A stretch of DNA of 64,000 nucleotides from Methylobacterium sp. WSM2598 (lineage in GTDB: Bacteria; Pseudomonadota; Alphaproteobacteria; Rhizobiales; Beijerinckiaceae). Both the position numbers and the translations under genes were made by a program. The notes beneath the pieces are model-generated. The model worked only from the letters and a program-made list of their open reading frames with translations, was not told the DNA's origin and searched no databases. This document shows, in pieces, positions 1-8,734 of this stretch (the stretch's first letter is position 1; each line of letters opens with the position of its first letter). The DNA lies in NCBI RefSeq assembly GCF_000379105.1, contig NZ_KB900609.1, positions 1,947,985 to 2,011,984 of the forward strand, in the 5' to 3' direction.

Positions 1-126
1 CTGGGCGCCCGCGTCGGTGAGCACCGTGTGGCCGTCATTGGCCGACACGGCGAGTTCCGCTCGCAGGGGCGTGGCGGCCAGTGTCGCGGCGGACAGGAAC
101 GCGAACGCGCGAAGACGCATGCCCAT
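1..126 (-). CDS. Secreted protein, N-terminal part only (runs off the window)
   Basis: Reading leftwards from an ATG at 126 (or 120), the frame stays open to the window edge and gives about 42 residues. The first 22 look like a Sec signal peptide: Arg-rich start, hydrophobic stretch (AFAFLSAATLAA) and an Ala-rich cleavage region ending LRAEL. The mature start contains SANDGHTVLTDAG, reminiscent of secreted beta-propeller (YncE-like) proteins, but this is a weak resemblance. A G-rich run about 10 nt upstream of the ATG could act as a ribosome binding site. Function cannot be assigned from this piece. Confidence 0.45.
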   Translation of the reverse strand, partial: MGMRLRAFAFLSAATLAATPLRAELAVSANDGHTVLTDAGAQ

Positions 127-605
127 GATGGTGATCCCCCCGGGGGGGCGCGGTCGTTCTTCGCCGCGCTCCGAAGCGGCACTGTAGCCCGGGACGTGCG
201 CGCGGCCACACCATTTTCAGCACCGACGGCGACCGATCCGCCCGCGCGAAGCTCGGTCACGGGGCAAGGCGACGGAGGCGGCTTGCGCCCCTCCCTGGGG
301 GGCGGGCTTCGTCAGCGACAGTGGGGCTCCAGATCTCGCCGCCCACGTCCGTCGCACCCGGTCGCCTCGCCGCCCCCGCGCGATCGGCAGGACGCGATCT
401 GGCCGTGCGCGATCTCCTTCCCTGTGAGACCTCGCCCGCCGCGCCAATCCCTGCGCTGCATTCATCAACAGGGAACCGTTTGAGCCGACGATGTTTGCAC
501 GCCAGTGTTGCAGAGAAGCACTTGTAAACGTACTGGTGTATGTATATCCATGAATTTTGTCGATCGGCGCGAGCCGAACCAAGCAATCGGGAGGGCGGGT
601 TCCCA
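127..605. other. Intergenic, divergent promoter region
   Basis: There is no credible gene here. The stretch separates the leftward secreted protein from the rightward Hint protein and becomes A/T-richer after about 480, as expected for a promoter. A GC-rich possible stem-loop lies near 285-310. I see no clear operator or terminator. Confidence 0.5.
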
Positions 606-2015
606 ATGCCTACGCCAGTTGTGTTCAATAATAGCTCTTATCTAGCCGCTTATCTTGGTGGCGACAATGACGGAGTCAACAATTCCATCTTCAACGTTCA
701 ACAGCTTGGCGATGCCGACTACTTCGTAAACGGAACCGTGAATAATCCTGGAGATCCAGTAACTTTCACGAATCAAGCCGATCCGACTGCGGTCATCACT
801 GTCTATGCCACGAATCTCGATGATCCGAATCATATCGTGTTCACCGAGAACGCGGATGGGACTGGATTTGGGCTCCTCGCGTCGAACGTCCCGCTGACGG
901 TAGGCGACAACATCACGTTCGGCGAGACGAGTCTCGGTGACTACCAAGTGCCGTGCTACTGCACCGGCACGCTGCTTCGCACCGTCGACGGCGACGTGGC
1001 GGTCGAGAACCTTCGCGTCGGGGACCTCGTCGTCACCGCGTCGGGCGAGCACCGCCCCATCAAGTGGATCGGCCACAGCGCCCTGGATTGCCGCAGCCAC
1101 GCCAATCCGGCGGCCGCCCGCCCCATCCGCATCCGCAAGGATGCTTTCGGCCCCGGCAAGCCGGCCCAGGACCTGCTCGTCTCGCCCGCTCACGCCATCT
1201 GCCTCGACCTGCTCGGCGAGGTGCTCATCCCCGCCTCCGCCCTCGTCAACGGCAGCACCGTCACTCAGGAGGAGGTCGAGGAGGTCACCTACTGGCACGT
1301 CGAGCTCGACAGCCACGATATCCTCATCGCCAACGGCCAGCCCGCCGAGAGCTACCTGGAGATGGGCAACCGCGGCTTCTTCCTCGACGCGGCCGCCTCC
1401 GCCCTGCCCGACGCGCCCGTGCGCAGCCATGACGGCTACTGCCGGCCGTTCCACGACGGCGGTCCCGTGGTGGAGGCCGTGCGCGCCCGGATGCAGCGGC
1501 ACGCCGAGGCCATCGGCTGGCAGATGGCCGCCTCGGAGGCGTGGGCAGAGGTTCACCTGGAGGTGGACGGTGAGATCGTGCGGCCGGCCGTGCGGGACCT
1601 GACGGCCCGGTTCATGCTGCCCGCCTCCGCGCGCGAGGTGTGGCTGGTGAGCCCCACGAGCGTGCCGCGTCACGTCGGCGAGAGCGGCGACGAGCGGGTG
1701 CTCGGTCTGTCGGTGGTCGGCCTGACGCTGGACGACGGCCTGGGCGAGCCGCGCATCGTGGCGCTCGACGATCCGCGCCTGGGCGAGGGCTTCCACGCTC
1801 CGGAGGAGGCCGGTGCGGCGCGGCGCTGGCGCTGGACCTCCGGCCGGGCGCGGCTGCCGGCCGAGCTGCTGGCCGGCCTGACCGACACGGTGTTCCTGCG
1901 GGTGGAGTTGGCCTGCGCGCCGCTGCCGCGCTGGCAGGCGCCCGCTTCCGCGCGGGAAGCGATCCAGCCGACCCGCATCGGCCGGACCCTGACCCTGGTC
2001 GCGAGCGCCGCGTAA
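606..2015 (+). CDS. Hint-domain (Hedgehog/intein-type) protein
   Basis: The protein has 469 residues if it starts at the ATG at 606, preceded by GGGAGG at 589-594. An upstream in-frame ATG at 540 lacks such a site. Residues 1-116 form a low-GC, Asn/Asp/Thr-rich beta-type region with no signal peptide. A Hint_2-like domain then starts at Cys119 (CTGTLLRTVDGDVAVENL), followed by VGDLV, RPIKWIG and LVSPAHAICL. The last of these is the usual His-containing block. Family knowledge: Hint domains can self-cleave at the N-terminal Cys, and Hint_2 proteins are common and often secreted in alphaproteobacteria. Composition changes sharply at about 950, from AT-rich to very GC-rich, suggesting a mosaic gene. 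The C-terminal 190 residues are unassigned. Two possible stem-loops follow at 2036-2059 and 2066-2093. Confidence 0.8.
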   Translation: MPTPVVFNNSSYLAAYLGGDNDGVNNSIFNVQQLGDADYFVNGTVNNPGDPVTFTNQADPTAVITVYATNLDDPNHIVFTENADGTGFGLLASNVPLTVGDNITFGETSLGDYQVPCYCTGTLLRTVDGDVAVENLRVGDLVVTASGEHRPIKWIGHSALDCRSHANPAAARPIRIRKDAFGPGKPAQDLLVSPAHAICLDLLGEVLIPASALVNGSTVTQEEVEEVTYWHVELDSHDILIANGQPAESYLEMGNRGFFLDAAASALPDAPVRSHDGYCRPFHDGGPVVEAVRARMQRHAEAIGWQMAASEAWAEVHLEVDGEIVRPAVRDLTARFMLPASAREVWLVSPTSVPRHVGESGDERVLGLSVVGLTLDDGLGEPRIVALDDPRLGEGFHAPEEAGAARRWRWTSGRARLPAELLAGLTDTVFLRVELACAPLPRWQAPASAREAIQPTRIGRTLTLVASAA

Positions 2016-2411
2016 CCGCGGAGAGAGTCGACCGACACCGGCGGCCCGGGTTGCCGGTGCATCCCTCCCGCTCTCGGGCCTGCCCGGGAGCGGGAAAGCC
2101 GTTGCTCGGTCCCGGTTCGTCGCTGGCGTCGTCCCCCCTCCGGCCGTCGGGAGAGGCGGGCCGGGGTCGAGCGTCGCCCGGATCGCCCGCCCCCCGCAGC
2201 CCGCGGGCGACCTCCCGGGAGATGCCGAACGCCTCGCGGGCGCGAGAGTGTTTGGCGGAGGCGGATTCCGCCCTTCTGAGGAAAATTCACCTTTACCTTC
2301 AGATGATTAGCTTTTCGCTTTGAGCGCCTACCCACATGTGTACTACATGAAGACAGCGAAAGTAGACGAACTGCAGCGCTCGGGTGCGGACTTGACCGCT
2401 GCCGCGTCCTC
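2016..2411. other. Intergenic; contains the left candidate att site
   Basis: I see no gene. Two GC-rich inverted repeats lie just after the Hint gene (2036-2059 and 2066-2093) and could terminate it, though neither has a T-run. From about 2280 the sequence turns AT-rich. The 14-bp selC-end repeat is at 2253-2266. Confidence 0.5.
2253..2266 (+). repeat. Candidate att site, distal copy of the tRNA-Sec 3' end
   Basis: TGGCGGAGGCGGAT is identical to 10510-10523, the CCA end, discriminator and 3' acceptor strand of the tRNA-Sec gene, in the same orientation. A 14-bp exact match to the very end of a tRNA next to an integrase fits an integration scar. It is short enough that chance cannot be ruled out. 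Confidence 0.55.
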
Positions 2412-2539
2412 TCACACCGCCTGACGTCAACGCTCGATGCGGTCGAGCCGTAGGCCGGCCCTTTGGCGGCACGCCTTGATCCCGCCGCCGAGGAGAGCGC
2501 ACCGGCGGTGAGGCCCGAGTGCACGGCGCGCCAACCGTG
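2412..2539 (+). repeat. 128-bp dispersed repeat, copy 1
   Basis: This is nearly identical to 28809-28936, with only a handful of substitutions over 128 bp and the same orientation. Here it runs directly into the IS66 transposase fragment, and its last part encodes the start of that fragment (RRANRG). It is therefore probably a piece of one IS66-type element left at two places. Confidence 0.8.
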
Positions 2540-2918
2540 GCGCTCTGCCCGCCCACCTGCCGCGCGTCGAGCGCGTAGTCGACATCGAGAGCACCGCCTG
2601 TCCCTGCTGCGCAGGCCGCCTGCGTCGGATCGGCGAGGACGTGTCCGAGCGTCTCGACGTCGTGCCGGCCCAGGTCCGAGTCATCGCGATCCGGCGTCCG
2701 CGCTACGCCTGCCGCGCCTGCGAGGACGTGATCGTGCAGGTCCTCGTCTACAAGTACGCCGACCACTTGCCGCTCTATCGGCAGGCGCGGATCCTGACCC
2801 GCCAAGGCGTTCACCTGGACCGCTCGACCCTGGCCGACTGGGTCGGGCGTGCAGCCTTCCTGCTCCGCCCGGTCCACGAGCGGCTGCTCGAGACGTTGAA
2901 GCGGTCGGAGAGGCTGTT
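2512..2918 (+). pseudogene. IS66-family transposase (TnpC) fragment
   Basis: The open frame from 2512 encodes the zinc-finger and central start of an IS66 TnpC: ANRGALPAHLPRVE, CPCC, SERLDVVPAQ, ACRACEDV, KYADHLPLYRQA and LDRSTLADWVGRAA. Compared with the family, about 20 residues between the second Cys pair block and QVLV are missing, so there is an internal in-frame deletion. The frame is cut after KRSERLF by an IS3-family element starting at 2919. IS66 sequence does not resume after that element. Both ends are thus missing and the gene is dead. Confidence 0.8.
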
Positions 2919-2980
2919 TGATCCTCCCTCGGTTTCACGGACACCTCTGATCCGCTCTGGCGGAGCGGGGAAGGTGTCGG

Positions 2981-3307
2981 ATGGCGAAGACGAGACGGGA
3001 GTTCACGCCCGAGTTCAAACGCGAAGCGGTCGCCCTGCTGGAGAGCAGCGGCCGGCCGCAGATGCAGATCGCGGCCGAGCTCGGGATCCAGCCCTCGATG
3101 TTGCGGCAGTGGCGTGCAACGCTGAACGGGGCACCGCCCCGACCGCGGCCGGCAGGATCGACCGGGGCCTTGCCATCAAGCCCGATCGCCTCGCCGTCCG
3201 ATCAGGCCGCCGAGATCGCCCGTCTGCGGCGTGAGCTCGACCGCACGCGCATGGAGCGCGACGTCCTAAAAAAAGCCATCGGCATCTTCGCGGAGATGCC
3301 CACGTGA
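2981..3307 (+). CDS. IS3-family transposase OrfA
   Basis: The product has 108 residues: an HTH_Tnp_1 domain (TRREFTPEFKREAVALLE, then IAAELGIQPSMLRQWR) and a C-terminal leucine-zipper region (AAEIARLRRELDRTRMERD). It overlaps orfB by 4 nt (GTGA). Just before the overlap there is a run of seven A (3268-3274) in the phase A-AAA-AAA. The -1 frame is open from there into orfB, so a programmed -1 frameshift could make the usual OrfAB fusion. Confidence 0.85.
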   Translation: MAKTRREFTPEFKREAVALLESSGRPQMQIAAELGIQPSMLRQWRATLNGAPPRPRPAGSTGALPSSPIASPSDQAAEIARLRRELDRTRMERDVLKKAIGIFAEMPT

Positions 3308-4164
3308 CCTACGCCTTCATCGAGCAGCATGCGCGGACCTGGCCGGTGCGTCTCATGTGCCGCGTGCTCGACGTCTCCCCCAGCGGCTTTTACGGGTGGC
3401 GGTCACGGCCTGAGAGCGCCCGCTCGGCCTCCAACCGCCAGCTCCTGGACGATGTCCGGCGCATCCATGCCGCCCACCACCGGCGCTATGGTGCCCCACG
3501 CGTGCATGCCGCCCTGCGGGCCGAGGGCCGTTCAGCCAGCCGCGGGCGGGTGGAGCGTCTCATGCGCCGGCACGGCATCCGTGCCCTGGCGGGGCGTCGG
3601 TTCCGGCCCTGCACGACCGACAGCCGTCACGATCTCCCAATCGCCCGGAACCTCCTGAGGCAGAACTTCTCGGCCGCGCGGCCGAACACGGTTTGGCTGG
3701 CCGACATCACCTACCTGCCGACCGGCGAGGGCTAACTCTACTTGGCTGCCGTCCTCGATCTGGCCACGCGCAAGATCGTCGGCTGGTCGATGCGCGATCA
3801 TATGCGCACCGAGCTGAGCGTGGCTGCGCTGATGATGGCCGCCCAGCGGCAGCGACCGGCCGCCGGGCTTATCTGCCACTCGGATCGCGGCAGCCAGTAC
3901 GCGGCCGAGGCCTACCGGAGGCAGCTCGCCGGCATGGCGGCCAGGCCGTCCATGAGCCGGACGGCCTGCTGCTACGGTAATGCCCCGATGGAGAGCTTCT
4001 TCCACACCCTCAAGGTCGAGCTCGTCCATCAGCGACGATGGGCGACCCGGGATGAGGCGCGCCGCGACCTGTTCGCTTACATCGAGGGCTACGACAATCG
4101 GCAGCGCATCCACTCGGCACTCGGTTATCTCACGCCCGAGCAAGCCGAACGGACCGCGAGCTAA
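3304..4164 (+). pseudogene. IS3-family transposase OrfB, interrupted by a stop codon
   Basis: This is a DDE integrase-type transposase of about 286 residues: an HTH_21-like N-terminus (SPSGFYGWRSRPESAR, RRYGAPRVHAALR) and an rve core with WLADITYL (first Asp), CHSDRGSQYA (second Asp) and APMESFFHTLK (Glu). A TAA at 3733-3735 replaces the aromatic residue normally found between the conserved EG and LYLA. The reading frame continues intact to 4164. CYGNAP also departs from the usual CxDNAP. The element is therefore probably inactive unless the stop is suppressed. Confidence 0.8.
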
Positions 4165-4471
4165 ACTCCCCGTGTCCGCGAAATCACGGGAGGATCAGTG
4201 ACGTGGCCGAGCGCCGACTCGGCGCCGGACGCCCGGCGGAGGACCGCCCTGCGCGCAAGCACGACGTACGGGCGGCGCTGGCGCGCAGCGCGCTTCGCTC
4301 TTGCGGCGTTGCTCGCGCGCCCGATGGCAGGTCACAATATTCAGTGAGAGTGCGCGGCGCTGCCATCGCTACGCTGTTGCCGCCGACTATTCCGGTTTGC
4401 CTCGGACTTCGTCCCATGCTGAAATCTCGGGCAGCCGCCCGATGAACGAGGCGGATGGGAGGAGAGAACCG

Positions 4472-5848
4472 ATGAGGCGAGGCATCGCGGGAGCGTTGTC
4501 GTTGGGCGCGTGGGTGCTGGCCGCGATGCCAGCCGTCGCGCAGGACAAGACGCTCACTGTCTGGTTCAGCAAAGGCTTCTATCGGTCTGAAGACGAGTCC
4601 CTCTGGGCGACCATCAAGAAGTTCGAGCAAAAGACCGGAATTAAGGTCGAGCTGTCGCAGTACGCGATTCAGGACATGATCCCGAAGACGGTCGCGGCGC
4701 TCGACTCCGGTTCGCCGCCGGATGTCGGCTATTCCGATACATACAACAATCAAGCTGCTGGCAAGTGGGCCTTCGAGGGTAAGCTGGAGGATCTCACTGA
4801 CATCTTGCAGCCGATGATGCCGCGCTTCGCGCCGCAGACGGTCGAGCACGTGCTACTCTACAACGACCAGATCCACAGGAAGGCTTACTTCGGTTTTCCT
4901 CTGAAGCGGCAGACACTTCATACTGAAATCTGGGGAGACATGATCGAGAAGGCCGGTTTCAAGCAGAGCGATATTCCGACGAGCTGGGCCGAGTACTGGT
5001 CCTTCTGGTGTGATAAGGTTCAGCCCGCTTACCGCAAGGCTTCAGGTTCCCGCACCTACGGGATCGGCGCGCCGATGGGTGTGGAGTCGACTGACAGTTT
5101 CCAGTCCTTCTACGCCTTCATGGACGCCTATGACGTTAGGCTCGTCGACAGCGACGGCAAGCTCCTCGTCGATGATCCGAAGGCACGTGACGGTCTGATC
5201 AAAGCCCTCAAGGACTATACCGATCCCTATGTTAAGGGATGTGTCCCTCCATCCGCGACGACCTGGAAAGACCCCGACAACAACGTGGCCTTCCACAACC
5301 GAACGACGGTGATGACGCACAACTTCACGATCTCCATCGCGGCGAAATGGTATGAGGACAGCCTCAATCCGAGCGCGACTGACGAGCAGCGCGCGGCCGC
5401 CAAGAAGGCCTACGAGGAGACGATCATCACCGCGCCGTTCCCGAACAGGCCCGACGGTAAACCGATGACCTACCGCGCGGACGTCAAACACGGCGTCGTC
5501 TTCGCCGGTGCCAAGAACAAAGCGGCCGCCAAGGAGTTCGTGAAGTTCATCATGGAGGAAGACAACCTCCGCCCTTACGTCGAGGGTGCGCTCGGCCGCT
5601 GGTTCCCCGTGACGAACGCCTCGATTGAAAGCACCTTCTGGCAGGCCGACAAGCATCGCAAGGCCGTCTACAATCAGTTTAAGTCGGGTACGGAGCCGTT
5701 CGATTATGTCAAAAACTACAAATTCACGCTGATCAACAACGAGAATGTCTTCGCCAAGGCGATGAACCGGGTCGTGAGCGAGAAGGTCCCGGTCGAGAAG
5801 GCCGCCGACGAGATGCTCGCCCGCATCAGGCAGGTCGCTGCGCCGTAA
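4472..5848 (+). CDS. ABC transporter substrate-binding protein (carbohydrate type)
   Basis: The protein has 458 residues from the ATG at 4472, which has GGGAGGAGAG 5 nt upstream; longer in-frame starts lack this. Signal peptide: RRGIAGALSLGAWVLAA, cleaved near PAVAQ. The mature protein begins DKTLTVWFSKGFY, a family 1 extracellular solute-binding start, and carries typical segments such as SGSPPDVGYSD and VKHGVVFAGAKNKAAAKEF. It would bind a sugar or polyol in the periplasm. Two permease genes follow in the same direction. GC content is lower than in the phn region, in keeping with acquisition on the island. Confidence 0.85.
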   Translation: MRRGIAGALSLGAWVLAAMPAVAQDKTLTVWFSKGFYRSEDESLWATIKKFEQKTGIKVELSQYAIQDMIPKTVAALDSGSPPDVGYSDTYNNQAAGKWAFEGKLEDLTDILQPMMPRFAPQTVEHVLLYNDQIHRKAYFGFPLKRQTLHTEIWGDMIEKAGFKQSDIPTSWAEYWSFWCDKVQPAYRKASGSRTYGIGAPMGVESTDSFQSFYAFMDAYDVRLVDSDGKLLVDDPKARDGLIKALKDYTDPYVKGCVPPSATTWKDPDNNVAFHNRTTVMTHNFTISIAAKWYEDSLNPSATDEQRAAAKKAYEETIITAPFPNRPDGKPMTYRADVKHGVVFAGAKNKAAAKEFVKFIMEEDNLRPYVEGALGRWFPVTNASIESTFWQADKHRKAVYNQFKSGTEPFDYVKNYKFTLINNENVFAKAMNRVVSEKVPVEKAADEMLARIRQVAAP

Positions 5849-5993
5849 CGGGGCCGAGCATTGTCCGCCGGGGCGGTGATCGGTTTGGCGGCCGACATGA
5901 TGCGGGAACAAGGGGCTGAGCGGAGTAGTCCGATGCGGTTCTGCTCAGCCGGTGCCGCCCACCCGCGGCAGTGACTCAACAGGGAGACCGAGG

Positions 5994-6875
5994 ATGTCGG
6001 GAGCGCGCGCGATAACGGCCGATGATGCCGCGCCGGCAACCGCGCCCAGGCCAGTCCGCCTCGGTGCTTGGCAGGCTTGGGGTGCGATCCTGATCGCGCC
6101 CTACCTTCTCGTGTTCCTGCTCTTCGTCATCTACCCGATCGGCTACGGGCTCTGGCTCGCGCGCAGCCCGGCGAGCTACGCCCATCTCGCGGCCGATCCG
6201 ATTTTCGCGCGCGCTGTCGTCAACACCCTGATCTTCCTGATCGTCGGGATCAACGTGAAGATGGCCATAGCACTCTTCTTGTCAGGATTCTTCACTCACG
6301 AGCGGCTTTGGATCCGCTGGCTCTCAGTGCTCTTCATCCTGCCCTGGGCGGTGCCGTCGATTCCGACCATCCTATCCATTCGGTTCATGCTGAACCCCGA
6401 ATGGGGGATCGTGAACCAGACCATCTTCCGCTTCACCGGAGAGGACGGTCCGAACTGGCTCAACGATCCTGGACTCGGGCTGACGCTCGCCATCGCGGTG
6501 CATATCTGGAAATCGCTGCCGTTCTGGACGCTGATCCTCCTCGCCGGACGCCTCGCCATTTCGTCCGACCTCTACGAAGCGGCCTCCGTCGATGGCGCGA
6601 CGAGCTGGCAGAAATTCCTGCACGTCACGTGGCCATCCATGCGGGCGCTCTACGTGACGTGCACGATCCTCTCGATGATCTGGACACTCGGTGATTTCAA
6701 CAGCATCTACCTGCTCACCGGTGGCGGGCCCGCAGACCTGACGCATGTGCTCGCGACGCTCGGTATTCGTTACCTGAGGCTTGACCAGATCGACCACTCG
6801 ATGGCGGCGGTCGTCTGCGCGATGCCCTTCGTTCTGCCCCTCGTCTACGTCCTGATGCGGAGGCTCTCGAAATGA
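5994..6875 (+). CDS. ABC transporter permease, sugar type (first subunit)
   Basis: The protein has 293 residues from the ATG at 5994 (GGGAG at 5982-5986). It has about six hydrophobic segments, starting at LIAPYLLVFLLFVIYPIGYG. The cytoplasmic EAA loop reads YEAASVDGATSWQKFLHVTW, as in MalF/UgpA-type subunits. It is in an operon with the binding protein, and its last 4 nt overlap the next permease (ATGA). Confidence 0.85.
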   Translation: MSGARAITADDAAPATAPRPVRLGAWQAWGAILIAPYLLVFLLFVIYPIGYGLWLARSPASYAHLAADPIFARAVVNTLIFLIVGINVKMAIALFLSGFFTHERLWIRWLSVLFILPWAVPSIPTILSIRFMLNPEWGIVNQTIFRFTGEDGPNWLNDPGLGLTLAIAVHIWKSLPFWTLILLAGRLAISSDLYEAASVDGATSWQKFLHVTWPSMRALYVTCTILSMIWTLGDFNSIYLLTGGGPADLTHVLATLGIRYLRLDQIDHSMAAVVCAMPFVLPLVYVLMRRLSK

Positions 6876-7786
6876 GCACCGGAATCGCAGGCCCGCCGCG
6901 CGACACGAGGCGCTCGCCCACAGGTCTGTCCCACCGCAATTCCAGCTGGCTGAGAGCCGCTGGAACCGAGGCGAAGCTGCTCCTCGTCGGCATCCCGGTC
7001 CTGCTCTGGACCCTGATACCGATCTATCACCTCGTTCTATTCGCGATGTCGCCGAAGCAGGACGCGCTCTCGGGGGCGCTCTTTCCGGAACACCCAACCC
7101 TCAGAAACTTCGGGATCGTCTTCGGACAGCAGCATTACTTTCTGTCGCATTTCTGGCAACAGCTCTGGAATTCGGTGTTCATCGCCTTCTCAACCGGAGT
7201 CCTGACGCTCTTCATCGCAACATCGGCCGCTTTCTCGATCAGCCGGTTGCGGGTGAGGGGCGGCCGGACCGTGATGAATCTTGCGCTCTTCACCTACTTC
7301 ATCCCAGCGGCATTTCTCGCGGTGCCGATGTACAAGACGATGGGCGCCTATGGGCTGCTCAATAGCAAGTGGGCGCTCATCCTCGCGATGGTGACAATCG
7401 CGAGTCCCTACGCCATCTGGGTGCTGAAGCAGGCCTCCGACAAGCTGCCGCTGGAGCTGGACGAGGCAGCCGTGATGGACGGGGCCTCACCGCCCCAGCT
7501 CTTCCGTTTCGTCTATCTGCCCCTGATGACACCGTCGCTCGTCGCGATCGGTGTCTACGCGCTCCTGCTCGCCTGGAACGAGTACCTGTTTGCCTTCCTG
7601 CTGCTGTCCCGCGACACAGATGTGACCCTGCCTGTCGCGCTCGGAAGCTTTCTAGCAGCCGATGACTCGCCTTGGGAACTGCTCATGACGACGGGGCTGA
7701 TCTACGCCCTGCCGCCTGCGGCGGTTTATTATGTGTTCAGACGGTACATGGTCGGGGGACTGACGGCCGGCGCGGTCAAGAGTTGA
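6872..7786 (+). CDS. ABC transporter permease, sugar type (second subunit)
   Basis: The protein has 304 residues, a MalG/UgpE-type permease translationally coupled to the previous gene. Hydrophobic segments include LLVGIPVLLWTLIPIYHLV and NLALFTYFIPAAFLAVPMY. The EAA loop is ELDEAAVMDGASPPQLFRFV. No ATPase gene follows. An IS5-type element begins 88 nt downstream, so either the ATPase gene was lost or the importer borrows a shared MsmK/UgpC-type ATPase. Confidence 0.85.
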   Translation: MSTGIAGPPRDTRRSPTGLSHRNSSWLRAAGTEAKLLLVGIPVLLWTLIPIYHLVLFAMSPKQDALSGALFPEHPTLRNFGIVFGQQHYFLSHFWQQLWNSVFIAFSTGVLTLFIATSAAFSISRLRVRGGRTVMNLALFTYFIPAAFLAVPMYKTMGAYGLLNSKWALILAMVTIASPYAIWVLKQASDKLPLELDEAAVMDGASPPQLFRFVYLPLMTPSLVAIGVYALLLAWNEYLFAFLLLSRDTDVTLPVALGSFLAADDSPWELLMTTGLIYALPPAAVYYVFRRYMVGGLTAGAVKS

Positions 7787-7874
7787 AGCTGCCGGCCTAT
7801 TTGCCTGAACCTTCCCGAGTGCTTCGGACGCGGATTGGTTCAGATTTGGCGGCAACGGCCCTGTCGTGGGCCTA

Positions 7875-8734
7875 GAGCGTGTTATGAACCTACGATGTAG
7901 CGTGAGCGTTGAAGGGCATGAGCACCGATCGCGCCGCCTACCCGTCCGCCGTGTCCGATGAGGAGTGGGCGCTGGTGGCGCCCTACCTGGCGCTGCTGCG
8001 CGAGGACTCGGGCCAGCGTGACCACGATCTGCGCGAGGTGTTCAACGGCTTGCGCTACATCGTCAAGACCGGCGCGCCGTGGCGGTTCCTGCCCCACGAC
8101 CTGCCGCCGTGGGCAGCGGTCTACCAGCAGACCCAGCGCTGGTTGGCCGCCGAGTGCTTCGCCGATGTGGCCGGCGACCTGCGTGCTGTGCTGCGGCAGG
8201 CGGCCGGGCGTGAGCCGGAGCCCTCGGCGGTGATCCTGGACAGCCGGACCCAGCGCTCCTCGCCCGAGAGCGGCGAGCGGGCCGGCTACGACGGGGCCAA
8301 GCGCATGCGCGGGTCGAAGGTGCATCTGGCGGTCGACACGCCCGGTCACGGGGTGGCGCTGCACGTCACGCCGGCGGATGGCGATGACCGCAGTCAGGTC
8401 GGCACGCTGACCTGCGTGGTCCAGGCGGAGACGGACGGGGGCGTGGAGAAGGCATTCGTCGACCAGGGCTACACAGGTGAGAAGGCAGCGACCGCAGCGC
8501 AGGCGAACGGGATCGCGTTGGAGGTGGTCAAGGCCCCGGAGGCCAAGCGCGGCTTCGTGTTGCTGCCGCGGCGTTGGGTGGTGGAGCGCTCGCTCGCCTG
8601 GGCGGTGCGCTGCCGCCGGCTGGTCAAGGACTACGAGCGTTATGCGAGCACACTGGCTGGAATGTACATGGTCGCCTTCGTCTGTGACATGCTCAGCAAG
8701 CTCGGACGCATAGTAGAAAGTTCATAACACGCTC
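7875..8734 (+). mobile_element. IS5-family (IS427-like) insertion sequence
   Basis: The element is about 860 bp with perfect terminal inverted repeats: GAGCGTGTTATGAAC at the left and its complement ending at 8734. TA is present on both sides (7873-7874 and 8735-8736), as expected for an IS427-group target duplication; CTAG duplication is an equivalent reading. It carries one intact transposase and has cut the 3' end of the AT-rich gene on its right. Confidence 0.85.
7918..8727 (+). CDS. IS5-family transposase
   Basis: The protein has 269 residues from the ATG at 7918; a TTG at 7909 would add three. The N-terminal DUF4096-type segment is SDEEWALVAPYL through WRFLPHDLPPW. The DDE core includes VILDSRTQ, FVDQGYTGE and RRWVVERSLAW. 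All catalytic residues are visible and the frame is intact, so the element may be active. Confidence 0.9.
   Translation: MSTDRAAYPSAVSDEEWALVAPYLALLREDSGQRDHDLREVFNGLRYIVKTGAPWRFLPHDLPPWAAVYQQTQRWLAAECFADVAGDLRAVLRQAAGREPEPSAVILDSRTQRSSPESGERAGYDGAKRMRGSKVHLAVDTPGHGVALHVTPADGDDRSQVGTLTCVVQAETDGGVEKAFVDQGYTGEKAATAAQANGIALEVVKAPEAKRGFVLLPRRWVVERSLAWAVRCRRLVKDYERYASTLAGMYMVAFVCDMLSKLGRIVESS

Larger units (their letters stand above)
2919..4197 (+). mobile_element. IS3-family insertion sequence
   Basis: The element is 1279 bp. Imperfect terminal inverted repeats match in 22 of 26 positions: left 2919-2944 beginning TGATCCTCCC, right 4172-4197 ending GGGAGGATCA. The TG...CA termini are typical of IS3. 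It contains orfA and orfB. The bases flanking it (GTT left, GTG right) do not form a target duplication, so the locus has probably rearranged since insertion into the IS66 relic. Confidence 0.85.

Noticed and set aside
3268..3310. orfA/orfB frame change considered as a damaging frameshift
   Set aside because: The A7 run in A-AAA-AAA phase and the GTGA overlap are the normal IS3 arrangement for programmed frameshifting.
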